Shown in pieces: positions 9,339 to 18,287 of a stretch of 64,000 nt of DNA. The notes beneath the pieces are model-generated. The model made no database searches and was not told the origin of the DNA. It was given only the letters and a program-made list of their open reading frames with translations. Source of the stretch: Candidatus Kapaibacterium sp. (GTDB lineage: Bacteria; Bacteroidota; Ignavibacteria; Kapaibacteriales; UBA7675); assembly GCA_028284775.1 (NCBI GenBank), contig JANQRB010000014.1:1-64000 (forward strand), given 5' to 3'. Positions within the stretch are counted from its first letter, which is position 1. Every line of letters starts with the position of its first letter. The translations under genes were made by a program, and so were the position numbers.

Positions 9339-10595
9339 CTACCAACGCAGCGACAGAACGTGATGATCTTGGGTGTATTCATAGCCGATCCAACAGCCGA
9401 ACTGGTCGCAGATCGACTTGACAATCGAGAGGCCGAGTCCGTGCGAGTCGGCGCTGTCGGCCGACGATACAAAGCGCTCAAAAACAAGCTCGGTCGCGAC
9501 AGTCGGTGGCGGACCGGTATTGGCGATCCGCAGATGCCCATCGCGGAGCTCGATCCGAATTTCACCGCCGCGGACATTGTGCCTTATGGCATTGCGGAGC
9601 AGATTTGCCAGCAGGCTATCGGCCAGGTATGGATTGATTTCCAGGTGCACGTTGTCGTCCACATCGATGTGCAATTCGATGCCTTTCAATGTGATCAGCT
9701 CATCGGTCTCGCTCAGATGGCGCCGCAGGAGGGCGGATACATCAACTGTCTCGATCGCGGAAAATTGCTTGTTGTCGATCCGTGCGAGCAGCAATAGCGA
9801 TTGGTTCAGTCTGGCAAGTCGTCCGGCACTGCTATATATCGATTGCAAAGCCTGGGCCTGCTCTTCCTTGAGTGAGTCAGACTGAATCAGCAGCTCGGTC
9901 TGCGTGCGGATTATAGCGAGCGGCGTCTGAATCTCGTGCGAGGCATTGGCGGCAAAGTCTTTGGCTCGGACATAGTCGCGGCGGAGACGTTCGATCATAG
10001 CGGCTGCGATATTATTCAACTCGCGGAATTCACTGGTGCTGGTGGCATCGAAGCGCAGCGGCGCCTGTTCGTCGATCCGCAGCCGGCCAAGCTGCCGCAG
10101 CGTGGAATAAAAGGGTCGCCAGAGATGGCGCGAAATCACAAAATTGAATACCACGGAGGCAATCAGCAGCGAGAGGAAGATCGCCAGCATCGCCTGAAAG
10201 ACACTTTCGATCAGGTCATCGGATTCAATCAGCGAGTGGTACACTTCAATCCGGTAGCGGCGCTTGTTGATGCTGCGTTCTACCTGCAGATATTTGTAAG
10301 GCTCGAATTGATCTTCGAGAACATCGTACATCAAGGTGTCGACAAAGCGCGCCTGCCGCCCGGGCCCTTCCGACGCAGGGACTTCCTGAATACGCTGCTC
10401 GAAATTGATCAGGTGCGCGGGCGCTACGCCATTGATGAGCTGGGTCGTGATAATCTCTTCGCGTTTGCGCAAGGCGCGCTCGATCTCGTCGTCGATCACG
10501 GCGTTGATCGACACAACGATGACAATGCCGCCAACGATGAATACGAACAATGCGATACTGACAAAATACAGCGAGGTTTTCGTGAGCAGCTTCAC
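9339..10595 (-). CDS. Membrane sensor histidine kinase (QseC/PhoQ-like architecture)
   Basis: Sensor kinase of 418 residues: TM1 (about 8-32), a periplasmic domain of about 100 residues, TM2 (about 133-155), a HAMP-like linker, HisKA with His220 in ANASHEIQTPL, and a C-terminal HATPase with N-box (LANLLRNAIRHN) and G2 (SHGLGLSIV). The G1 region (LRIANTGPPP) lacks the usual DxGxG, having ANTG instead, as seen in some HisKA kinases. It overlaps the upstream response-regulator gene by 4 bp (ATGA), so the two are translationally coupled. It probably phosphorylates that regulator. Linkage to PepSY-like and phytase genes suggests a phosphate- or calcium-related signal, but that is inference. Confidence 0.92.
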   Translation of the reverse strand: MKLLTKTSLYFVSIALFVFIVGGIVIVVSINAVIDDEIERALRKREEIITTQLINGVAPAHLINFEQRIQEVPASEGPGRQARFVDTLMYDVLEDQFEPYKYLQVERSINKRRYRIEVYHSLIESDDLIESVFQAMLAIFLSLLIASVVFNFVISRHLWRPFYSTLRQLGRLRIDEQAPLRFDATSTSEFRELNNIAAAMIERLRRDYVRAKDFAANASHEIQTPLAIIRTQTELLIQSDSLKEEQAQALQSIYSSAGRLARLNQSLLLLARIDNKQFSAIETVDVSALLRRHLSETDELITLKGIELHIDVDDNVHLEINPYLADSLLANLLRNAIRHNVRGGEIRIELRDGHLRIANTGPPPTVATELVFERFVSSADSADSHGLGLSIVKSICDQFGCWIGYEYTQDHHVLSLRW

Positions 10596-11275
10596 TCCTC
10601 GCCCTCCGTGAACTTGTAGCCGATACCATAGATGGTCTTGACGTAATCCCTCCCGCCCTCGGCCTGAATTTTGCGCCGCAGATTTTTGATATGCGTATAG
10701 ATAAAGTCAAGCGAATCGGCCATATCCATGTTATCGCCCCACAAGTGTTCGGCGATCGACTCTTTGGTTACCACTCGATTCCGATTGCTGAGAAAATAAA
10801 GCAGGAGTTCATATTCTTTGCGTGTCAGGGCAAGTAACTTGCCCTTCACGCGTACTTCCTTGGCCTCGGGGACGACCTCGATTTCCCGGCAGTGGATTGC
10901 GCGTCTGCCTTTGAAGTTTATCCGTCGAATAAGCGAGGCAAAACGGGCGTTGAGCTCCGCCAGGTGAAAAGGCTTCGTGATGTAGTCGTCGGCGCCGAGG
11001 CCCAGGCCATGCAGTTTGTCTTCCAGCGAATCACGGGCAGAGACAATAATCACGCCTGTCGCTGTCGGACCTTCTTTGGCTTCACGCAGCAAATCCAGCC
11101 CATTGCCGTCGGGCAGGCCGATATCCACCACGATAATGTCATAGGAATAGAGATGTATCTTTTCGGAGGCCTCGGCGAAGTCCTGCGCGGTTTCGCAGAT
11201 ATGACCTTCCTTCGTGAAATAGGCGACAAAGCTTGCGGACAATGCGCTCTCATCTTCGACAAACAGTATTTTCAC
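10592..11275 (-). CDS. OmpR/PhoB-family response regulator
   Basis: DNA-binding response regulator of 227 residues: receiver domain with phospho-acceptor Asp51 in IIVVDIGLPDGNG and Lys in DYITKPF, then a winged-helix effector (about 125-225) with LTRKEYELLLYFLSNRN and VKTIYGIGYKF. I choose the GTG at 11275-11273, giving an N-terminus reading MKILFVEDE, because AAAGGA sits 8 nt before it. An in-frame ATG at 11299 has no ribosome site and would add eight residues atypical of the family. It is first in an apparent operon: regulator, kinase (4-bp overlap), PepSY-like lipoprotein and possibly phytase. It likely controls this cluster. Confidence 0.93.
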   Translation of the reverse strand: MKILFVEDESALSASFVAYFTKEGHICETAQDFAEASEKIHLYSYDIIVVDIGLPDGNGLDLLREAKEGPTATGVIIVSARDSLEDKLHGLGLGADDYITKPFHLAELNARFASLIRRINFKGRRAIHCREIEVVPEAKEVRVKGKLLALTRKEYELLLYFLSNRNRVVTKESIAEHLWGDNMDMADSLDFIYTHIKNLRRKIQAEGGRDYVKTIYGIGYKFTEGEE

Positions 11276-11367
11276 CGTTTCAATCCTTTGCCGGTTCATG
11301 CGAAAGGCAAATTAGGATGGAATTCTAAAGAAAGTCTGTCGACGGCGAAGATGGATGTCCGCCGGGA

Positions 11368-11988
11368 TCACAAGATGCGATCGACCCGTTCGAGCACGGG
11401 CGTCAAGCGCCCCAAGCCCAGATAGTGAAAGGCACGCCAGCCAAAGGCCGACGCCGCTTCGACATCCGCCTTGTTATTGTCGATCAGAATAATGTCGGAT
11501 GGATCCTGCTGTAAGGCGTCCGTGATGCCCGCAAAAAAGCCGGGCGATGGTTTGCGATGACCAAGTTCGAAGGAGAAAAACACGTGGTCGAATTCCGAGC
11601 CGAGGCCGAGGCGCGTCCGCAGATATTCAGCGCGGTAGCGTTCCTGGTTCGCGGCCAGGCAACAGCGCACCGGGCGCTTGCGCAGCTCCTGTACCGCTTC
11701 CATTACCTTTATGTCCAGATCGCTGTCGTAGATAAACCAGGTGCTCAGAAAATGATCGAGAGTTCCGCGCCAGCCCCATTCTTCAAGCAGCGGCGGCATC
11801 ACTTCGCGCAGATCGGCTCTGCCTTCCTGGCACTCCAGGTAACTACCATGGAAAAAACCGGCCGCTATTTCAGGGGTGACGCCGTATTCGCGCTCCAGGT
11901 GCTTTGCAAATCCCCAGGTGCGCAATACCGTACCATCGGCATCAAAAATTATCGTTTTATTACTGCTTTTGTTCGTGGCCTGACTCAT
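11368..11988 (-). CDS. HAD-superfamily hydrolase (subfamily IA)
   Basis: Cytoplasmic phosphatase-like protein of 206 residues. Motif I is IIFDADGTVL (nucleophile Asp and general acid Asp). Helical cap residues lie between about 30 and 95. Motif III is the Lys in GHRKPSPGFF, and motif IV is ILIDNNKADVEAA, where the usual DD is DN. Motif II, normally a Ser or Thr, reads CLAANQE with Ala at the expected place. The family hydrolyses small phosphorylated metabolites; the substrate cannot be predicted. It stands between the two-component cluster and the Kelch gene on the same strand with gaps of 92 and 123 bp, so co-transcription is uncertain. The altered motif II may reduce activity. Confidence 0.85.
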   Translation of the reverse strand: MSQATNKSSNKTIIFDADGTVLRTWGFAKHLEREYGVTPEIAAGFFHGSYLECQEGRADLREVMPPLLEEWGWRGTLDHFLSTWFIYDSDLDIKVMEAVQELRKRPVRCCLAANQERYRAEYLRTRLGLGSEFDHVFFSFELGHRKPSPGFFAGITDALQQDPSDIILIDNNKADVEAASAFGWRAFHYLGLGRLTPVLERVDRIL

Positions 11989-12111
11989 AAGCTGGTTACC
12001 TAAGCATTCTCAATGTTGCAATTCATCCGTTTGTTTGCCGCCGTGTTGTCATGCTTGTCGACCCGGATTAAGAGCTGAGATCGGTACGGCAGAATTTCGA
12101 TGTGCCGACAT

Positions 12112-14559
12112 TCAGTGCCGTACCACGATTACTGCTCCGGCGGCGGCGGCGACGCGCAGGAAATAGACTCCGGATGGCAGTTGATCTGTGCGCAGCACAT
12201 ACGAAACTCTTGTGACGTGCGAGTCGGTCGCATCACTTAGAGCGCTTCGCCGAGGCGCGGCGACGGCCACGACATTGCCGAATCCGTCGAAGAGACGGGC
12301 TTCCGGCAGATAAGCATCAGCCGCCACATGAACATCAACCGTCGCCTCCCGGTCAGCCGGATTGGGCAGCACCTGCAGAATAGCCGCGGCCCCGACCGAA
12401 TGGAGCGACAGTGCGACATCACAGTCGGCGATTCCGCTCAATTCGCGCGGCAGCGCCTGCGCCTCGACGGCCAGCGCGCGACGCAGACAACCTTCTTCGA
12501 ATACGAGCTCATCCTGCATCGTCCCCTGCTCCCGTGACGCAAAGCAGACAGTTAGCGTGGTCGTGGTTCCGGGCGCAATCCGCAAGGGCAGTTGCGCGGC
12601 GGGAATCGAAAACTCGACATTGTGCCGGAAGTAGGGCCGGCTGAGCGTCGCGGTACTGCTGCCGCCGTTATAGAGTTCCAGCCCGACGCAGCGTAGTGAG
12701 GTCACTGCCGTTGCGGGCAGCCGAAAGGGCAGGTCCGGGGTGACAGTGACGCCGTCATTGAGGGCGGACTCAACCAGAAAGGCCTCCGACACAAGCGTGC
12801 AGCCATTAACATCGACGGCCGTCACCGTGTACAGACCGGGCTGGGAAACGCTGATGCTTCGTTCCTCCCGGCCGTCGGACCAGCGGTATGAAACATAGCC
12901 TTCGGATGCCTGCAGATTTATGGCTTCATCGCTGCATAGCCGACGCGGTCCGCTGATAAGGGGTCGGCGAACTTCAAGGGGCCTGACGCTGCTCGTAATT
13001 GCGGAAGTACATCCATTGCTGTCGATTGCAACAACCGTATACGACCCCGCCTCATTGATTTCGATCGACTCGCCGGTCTCGCCAGTCGACCACTGATAGG
13101 AGGTATAACCGGGCGAGGCCGTCAGCCGGACCGATTCCCCCGGACACCAGTTCTCGTCAATACTGAGCGTCGGCGCCCGTACGACGTGGATGCCGATATC
13201 GATACTCTGGGAAGCCCTGCAGCCCAGTTCGTCCGTTACCGTCACGCTGTAGCGGCCGGGCGCGGCGATGGTGATCGACTCCTCGGCGCTGCCGGTTGAC
13301 CATTCGATCGCGCTGTAGTCGCCTTCCACGCGCAGCTCGCTACTGTCGCCCGGACAAATAAGCTGCCGGCCTTCGATGCGCGGCGCGAGCAGTTCGCACT
13401 CTTCCTCCAGGATTTCGATCGAAGTCGTCGGCTCTTCGCTGCCGTTAACCTGTCCCCCGATGGCAAATATCTTCGCGCCGGCAAAACGTCCCTCGCCGTC
13501 AAAACGGCGAACGGTGACAGAGGCAAAGAAGGCCCTTGCGACATCGAGCGAGGGCCCCTGACGCACGACGCCGTTCGTGAGATCGATCCATTCGCTGGAG
13601 GACTGCATTTCGAGCGGCTGGTCGTTAAAGCCGCCAAAGGTGATCACTGTCTGGTTATCCCATTGACCGGCGCCGTGGCGCACGCGCGGATTGATCATCG
13701 ACGCCAGGCGGCGGAAGTCGTTTGTCGTTTCAAGGCCAACCTGCGTCAGGAAGTTGGGCGACATTTCGCGACTCGCACCGCCGGACACAAGCAGACGGCC
13801 GTCCCAAAGCTTCAGCAAGTGCGGTGCGCTTACCTCGCGCGGCAGCGTGCCCGTGCGTTCCCAGACATCGCGCGCGACAACATAGCGGTACACGTCGGCC
13901 AGACGATTGTCATTAGGCGCAGCCGTGCCGGTCAGACCGCCGCTGCTCAAGGGAACGCCGGCAAGCGAGATATCCATTACATGGTTGGTCACCGGCTGCG
14001 GATAATCGGCAGCGCCCCGCGTGGAACCACTGACGATATCGAAAAGTTCTACCGTCTGCAACGGCAGGTCGTTGGCGTCACGTCCGCCGACAACGAGCAG
14101 CGTATTGTCATCGATTAAGACGGCCGTCGCATCGCGCCGCGCCTGACGAAGCCAGCCAAGACTGCGCCACTGGCGGGTCGCAACGTCGAAAAGTTCCACC
14201 GAGGTCAGGACATCCCGGTCGCCGTTGCGCGTACCGCCGACAACCACGACGTCGGAGGCGGATGTGAGTACCGCCGCGAACGAAGCGCGGGGAACGCCCA
14301 TCGTCGCGGCGGGCGTAACAGTCCGCTGTGAGACATTAATTATTTCACAGGAGCTGAGCGCGATGGCCGGCGGCGCGGAACGCAAACCGCCGATCACCAG
14401 AATTTCGTCAGGGCTGATCTGCAAGGCACTATGCATCAGCCGCGGTCCGCTAAGCCGGCCGAATTCTTTCCAGACCGGCTGCGAATGGAGGGCGGCAGCC
14501 GGCATGATGCACAGCAGCAGGGCGATCAGAGGGATTCTATTGCGACAAAAAACAGTCAT
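12112..14559 (-). CDS. Kelch-repeat surface protein with Ig/PKD-like repeats and T9SS sorting domain
   Basis: Secreted protein of 815 residues. Signal peptide about 1-26. Residues about 30-380 form Kelch repeats (motifs such as ILVIGGLRS, VVVVGGTRN, LLVVGGRD, KIFAIGGQVNG), predicting a beta-propeller. Residues about 390-590 are three related repeats, each with a (C/S)PG(D/E)S or CSDEA opening, a Y..(I/Y).WS(T/D)G core and a Y(S/T)V.(V/A).D..GC ending. A spacer with a cysteine pair follows, then a type A T9SS domain (VLPNPADRE, VYFLRVAAAAG). It is probably anchored to or released from the cell surface. The ATG has AAGGA 3 nt upstream. The role is unknown; adhesion or glycan binding is plausible for this architecture. 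Confidence 0.88.
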   Translation of the reverse strand: MTVFCRNRIPLIALLLCIMPAAALHSQPVWKEFGRLSGPRLMHSALQISPDEILVIGGLRSAPPAIALSSCEIINVSQRTVTPAATMGVPRASFAAVLTSASDVVVVGGTRNGDRDVLTSVELFDVATRQWRSLGWLRQARRDATAVLIDDNTLLVVGGRDANDLPLQTVELFDIVSGSTRGAADYPQPVTNHVMDISLAGVPLSSGGLTGTAAPNDNRLADVYRYVVARDVWERTGTLPREVSAPHLLKLWDGRLLVSGGASREMSPNFLTQVGLETTNDFRRLASMINPRVRHGAGQWDNQTVITFGGFNDQPLEMQSSSEWIDLTNGVVRQGPSLDVARAFFASVTVRRFDGEGRFAGAKIFAIGGQVNGSEEPTTSIEILEEECELLAPRIEGRQLICPGDSSELRVEGDYSAIEWSTGSAEESITIAAPGRYSVTVTDELGCRASQSIDIGIHVVRAPTLSIDENWCPGESVRLTASPGYTSYQWSTGETGESIEINEAGSYTVVAIDSNGCTSAITSSVRPLEVRRPLISGPRRLCSDEAINLQASEGYVSYRWSDGREERSISVSQPGLYTVTAVDVNGCTLVSEAFLVESALNDGVTVTPDLPFRLPATAVTSLRCVGLELYNGGSSTATLSRPYFRHNVEFSIPAAQLPLRIAPGTTTTLTVCFASREQGTMQDELVFEEGCLRRALAVEAQALPRELSGIADCDVALSLHSVGAAAILQVLPNPADREATVDVHVAADAYLPEARLFDGFGNVVAVAAPRRSALSDATDSHVTRVSYVLRTDQLPSGVYFLRVAAAAGAVIVVRH

Positions 14560-14677
14560 ATTTCCTTAGGCTACTCCGTCCTTAACAAGTACCGGTCGCC
14601 AAAATTCCCCGTCAGGCGACATCTACAAATTACAGTATCCATTCCAATATCCACGGGAAATAAAGCCGTGACTGTAC

Positions 14678-14708
14678 TTTGGCGGCTTGGAGCAATTGCG
14701 TACCTTAG
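14678..14708 (+). promoter_or_regulatory. Bacteroidota-type promoter for the acyltransferase gene
   Basis: TTTG at 14678-14681, a 19-bp spacer, and TACCTTAG at 14701-14708 match the phylum consensus TTTG-N19-TAnnTTTG except for the two-base difference TTAG for TTTG. Transcription would start near 14715, about 20 bp before the ATG at 14734. Confidence 0.45.
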
Positions 14709-14733
14709 TCGGTTTGGGCGAATCCGAGGATCG

Positions 14734-15849
14734 ATGGACAAGGCCGCAAGACAGAACAGCTATCGACCGATCCTGGCTTTAACAGGTGTACGGGCTTTCG
14801 TGGCCTGGTGGGTCGTGGCCTTCCATACCCAGATTCATCTCTATTCACTCCTGCCGGAGTTGAAGACCTTTTTTGCGCCCGTTCTTAGCGCCGGATACAT
14901 GCGGGTCGACCTGTTCTTCATTTTAAGCGGCTTCGTTCTCTCCTATCGCTATGCGCCTGAATTCAGACAACTCGGCGCCCGGGGATATGGACGATTCATG
15001 CTCAAACGATTCGCGCGTATCTATCCGGTACATCTTTTCACGATGGCCGTCCTGCTGGTCTTTGCCGGCGCAGCGCAACTGACGGGCCGCGAGGTAGCGC
15101 TGATCCGCGAGTCCAACGCCACCGACTTCCTCACTAATCTTCTGCTGATTCAGGCCTGGATCCTGCCGGTGAAATTCTCCTGGAACTTTCCGGCCTGGTC
15201 TCTGAGCTGCGAGTGGCTGGCCTATTTCCTCTTCCCTTTTCTGACGCTGCTGATGTGGCGGGTACGCAGTCCGGCAACGGCGATTGTCTCGATTGCCGCG
15301 TTGCTCGGCGCTATGGCGCTCTCCTGCACCTGGCTGATGGAGAACGGTATCTACGGCTATGATTTTATGATTCGTCTGCTGACGGAGTTCAGCTCCGGCT
15401 GCCTGCTCTACCAGTTGTACCGCGTTAAGTGGGCAGCGCACTGGAACTGGTCAGTGCTCAGTACGGCAGTTGTGATCGTCGTCTTGCTGGCCGGCGCTCT
15501 CCTCCAGTTATTGCAGCTCAAAGTATTCTGGGTAGCGATCCTCTTTGCCGTTCTGATCTATGGTCTGATCTTTGAACAGGGCATCGTGGCTCGCATCTTT
15601 CGCTCGCGTTTCTTTCTGTATTGGGGACGTCTCTCCTATTCCTTGTATATGACGCATGCCCTCGTCCTGGTGCTGCTTGTTAAATTTTTTCCGGCCCAGC
15701 ATTTCAACGAAGCGGATCTCTGGCTGCGCCTGACGGTCGCCGCCGCCTACATCCTGGGCTTCGCGCTTGCCGCCGTCGCCACCTATTTGTTAATTGAGCA
15801 ACCTGCGCGACGCTGGCTGCAGCCAAAACTCCGGCAAAGCGGCAGCTAA
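14734..15849 (+). CDS. Acyltransferase-3 family integral membrane protein
   Basis: Inner-membrane acyltransferase of 371 residues with about ten transmembrane segments. It opens with the family signature: LTGVRAFVAWWVVAFHT, carrying the arginine and the histidine proposed to be catalytic, then RVDLFFILSGFVLSYRY and FMLKRFARIYPVH. The C-terminus carries WGRLSYSLYMTHALV. Members transfer acetyl, succinyl or other acyl groups to sugars, lipopolysaccharide or exopolysaccharide; the substrate here is unknown. I place the start at the ATG at 14734, just before the signature. GAGGA lies only 3 nt upstream, which is tight. The frame stays open further upstream but would run antisense through the Kelch gene. 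No glycan cluster adjoins. Confidence 0.92.
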   Translation: MDKAARQNSYRPILALTGVRAFVAWWVVAFHTQIHLYSLLPELKTFFAPVLSAGYMRVDLFFILSGFVLSYRYAPEFRQLGARGYGRFMLKRFARIYPVHLFTMAVLLVFAGAAQLTGREVALIRESNATDFLTNLLLIQAWILPVKFSWNFPAWSLSCEWLAYFLFPFLTLLMWRVRSPATAIVSIAALLGAMALSCTWLMENGIYGYDFMIRLLTEFSSGCLLYQLYRVKWAAHWNWSVLSTAVVIVVLLAGALLQLLQLKVFWVAILFAVLIYGLIFEQGIVARIFRSRFFLYWGRLSYSLYMTHALVLVLLVKFFPAQHFNEADLWLRLTVAAAYILGFALAAVATYLLIEQPARRWLQPKLRQSGS

Positions 15850-15899
15850 CGATACGGCAGCTACCTTCTGAGAGAGAGTCGCCGATCCGCAGCCTTGTA

Positions 15900-16757
15900 C
15901 TAGGCGCGGACATCCCACAAAAAATCGACTATCAACTGAACCGCGTTGACGGCGGCCGGATGATCGGCATCGAAGATATCGTTAACGCCGAATTCATACC
16001 ACAGCGAAGGCACGATGCTGAATCCCCGCAATGGCATGGGATAGCGGACTCCGAATTTAATCGCCAGGCGCATTGCTTGCATTCCGGGGACCTCGCCTTC
16101 ATAGGTCTTCAATTCTTCGCCGTCCAGGCTCATCCACTCGCCCCCGCTGCGAATCCGGTAATCACCATCGCTCAGATCGAAATCTTCCGGCTCCGCCAGG
16201 CGCAGCGTCTCCCGAGCGTTATTGCCTACGGCGAGGCCGAGGGCTGCGCCCAGCGCCAGGCCGATACGCGTGTCGGCAAGCTCCTGGCTCACAAGCAGCT
16301 CGGTTGCAAGCAGTCTGTACGCCACGTCACTCCGGTATCGGACGGGAATCCGGCTGCTCCAGCCGGTTAAATCGGCTATATCGACCGAGTCGCCGCGGGC
16401 CTCGAGCGTGGTCGATAAATCATGATAAACCAGTCGGAGCTGCAAAGAGCTAATAGGTTGTATCCGGCGCAGGCGATACTCAAGGCCGATCCCCAGCACA
16501 GGCGAGTTTGTATACGAGCGGTCGATGCCGGTTCGTGCCGTCACGCCTGGGCCATTAATCGTCATATCATGATGATCGAGCTGGTTGATGCCCAGACTGA
16601 GACCCCAGAAGAAAGGCGCGGATTCAGCTGCCGCGCTGTCGACGCCGACAGGCGCGTGTGACTGCATATCCTTAGCCGTGCCGATTTGGACAGAGAGAAA
16701 ACAAAGCTGCAATACGCAATAGATAAATGCACGTAGCAAGCTCAGTGAACTGTTCAT
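15900..16757 (-). CDS. Predicted outer-membrane beta-barrel protein
   Basis: Exported protein of 285 residues with an N-terminal hydrophobic signal (about 8-28). The rest alternates aromatic/hydrophobic and polar residues in strands typical of small outer-membrane barrels: FFWGLSLGINQL, SSLQLRLVYHDL, YRLLATELLVSQEL, IGLALGAALGLAV, MRLAIKFGVRYPM, FSIVPSLWYEFGV, and a last strand AVQLIVDFLWDV. Its second half aligns by eye with the barrel of the next gene upstream (16850-18094), with the same order of long-loop and strand blocks, so the two look like tandem paralogues 92 bp apart. The precise function is unknown. Confidence 0.72.
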   Translation of the reverse strand: MNSSLSLLRAFIYCVLQLCFLSVQIGTAKDMQSHAPVGVDSAAAESAPFFWGLSLGINQLDHHDMTINGPGVTARTGIDRSYTNSPVLGIGLEYRLRRIQPISSLQLRLVYHDLSTTLEARGDSVDIADLTGWSSRIPVRYRSDVAYRLLATELLVSQELADTRIGLALGAALGLAVGNNARETLRLAEPEDFDLSDGDYRIRSGGEWMSLDGEELKTYEGEVPGMQAMRLAIKFGVRYPMPLRGFSIVPSLWYEFGVNDIFDADHPAAVNAVQLIVDFLWDVRA

Positions 16758-16849
16758 TTTTCATGCCCCGTAAATGGGTTAGAGCCAATAGTCAGCCGGG
16801 CTAGCTTAAACAAACAATTTCAATGTTCTGCCGGACGATCGGCGGACGA

Positions 16850-18094
16850 CTATAGCGGACGCTGTAAATCAAGTCCGAGACGAAGGGCGTGCACCTGCCA
16901 TTCGCCGCCCCGTACATTTGTCAGGCCGTGGTTGTAAGTCAGCGATGGGGAGATTGCCCATTTCTTTGTGAAGTCAAGCCTGTATCGCAAACCGGCACTA
17001 AGGCCGAGGCGTGTGGAATTCCAGTTAATAGCTGGTGACGGATAACCGAAAATCCGGTTACCTCGGGTACCGGCTGAAAACTCATCGCCGGAGCCTGCCG
17101 TAATATTCCAGCTGTCCCCTTGCTGCGCGCAGAGAATGTAATCGAAGGACAGACCGGCGCCAATCGAGAGCCGCTGTGCCAGAAAGTAGTTAAACAATAC
17201 TTCCAAAGCGATACTGTTGTAATCGAAGTCGGTTTCGAACCGACTGGTCTCATAGCTAATGTCGTCCGGATTGTCGGGGTCGACGCGCGGCAAGCGCAGT
17301 TCGGCCGCGAGATCGGTATTCGCTTCCCGGTAGAGAAACCGTAACAGCACTGATTCATCCCGAGTAAACTCATTGAAGAAATACTCGAAATTCAGCCCGA
17401 GTGCAAAGTTTAAAGCGCTGGAATTGACGGCGGCATTGCGATGAAAGACTTCTGGCGGCAGAACCGGTGCGGTGGAACGGTGCAATGCCATTTCCAGCCC
17501 GGCTGTCAATCCGCCAAAATTCTGTGACGGCTTACTAAAATCCGGCATTTTAACATAATTCATCGGCTGGATTGCCGCCGCTTCGAATTTGCTCAGGCCA
17601 TTGGCGACGAGCCAGCGATCAAGCCGCCGGTCGTGTATGTCGGCGACATAGTCGAATTGATAGTCCTCATTGAGCGCCTCCGCCGTTGCGCGGCCGACCG
17701 TCTGCTCGACGAGATAGCCCAGGGCGCAAACCGACCCTTCGCGATCGATAAAGCAGGGTCGACCTTTGTTGCCGGATTCGAATACGCGCGGAAAGCGACC
17801 GGCCAGGCGGTACGCGCGCAGCAGAGTCAGGCATCGTTGTCGCGCCGCCCGCCGCCATTCCGGCCAGTTGCCGACATCGCGTTGGGCCAACAGCTCTTCC
17901 ACATAGGCCAGGTGCGTGCGAATGCGCAATTCGGAGTCGGTCCCAGGATTTGGACTTTGGCCAAATCGCTGCTCAAAGCTCAGGTCGCCAAGGACGGCAT
18001 TAACGGGGACGACGGGGATTTCGCCGGCATCATTTCCACAGGCAATGGCAAATACCAGCATACAGAGCGGCAGGATTCCTGTTCGCAGTTTCAT
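16850..18094 (-). CDS. Lipoprotein-anchored fusion of a CxFID/CALGYL domain with an outer-membrane barrel
   Basis: Protein of 414 residues with lipobox FAIAC (Cys19). Residues about 45-190 are helical and contain RPCFIDREGSVCALGYLVEQ, followed by FDYVADIHD and LSKFEAAAIQP. This CxFID-CALGYL pattern recurs in uncharacterised secreted proteins of several phyla; I know no function. Residues about 195-414 look like an eight-stranded barrel (YNSIALEVLFNYFL, LSIGAGLSFDYIL, RLGLSAGLRYRLDF, WAISPSLTYNHGL, HALRLGLDL) resembling the neighbouring gene 15900-16757. A lipid anchor on a barrel is odd and would place the helical domain beside the outer membrane. The ribosome site is weak. Confidence 0.75.
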   Translation of the reverse strand: MKLRTGILPLCMLVFAIACGNDAGEIPVVPVNAVLGDLSFEQRFGQSPNPGTDSELRIRTHLAYVEELLAQRDVGNWPEWRRAARQRCLTLLRAYRLAGRFPRVFESGNKGRPCFIDREGSVCALGYLVEQTVGRATAEALNEDYQFDYVADIHDRRLDRWLVANGLSKFEAAAIQPMNYVKMPDFSKPSQNFGGLTAGLEMALHRSTAPVLPPEVFHRNAAVNSSALNFALGLNFEYFFNEFTRDESVLLRFLYREANTDLAAELRLPRVDPDNPDDISYETSRFETDFDYNSIALEVLFNYFLAQRLSIGAGLSFDYILCAQQGDSWNITAGSGDEFSAGTRGNRIFGYPSPAINWNSTRLGLSAGLRYRLDFTKKWAISPSLTYNHGLTNVRGGEWQVHALRLGLDLQRPL

Positions 18095-18287
18095 TTGCGG
18101 TCCGATATGTAATTCAACAGTCTGAGCGCAGTGAGATTTTTGCTTCGGTCAGATTTCTTTGTCTTTGGTCGCAGAATGTCGGGTAATCGTTCTGCCGGGA
18201 TGGACAGCGTGAAAATATTGTTCCCGAAAGGGCCAGACAAGGCATTCCCATGCCCCCGGACAATATCAGATTATGATCGTCGGGAAC

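Noticed and set aside
12083..12124. 9-bp inverted repeat across the end of the Kelch gene as terminator
   Set aside because: The loop is 24 nt, one arm lies inside the coding sequence and there is no T-tail.
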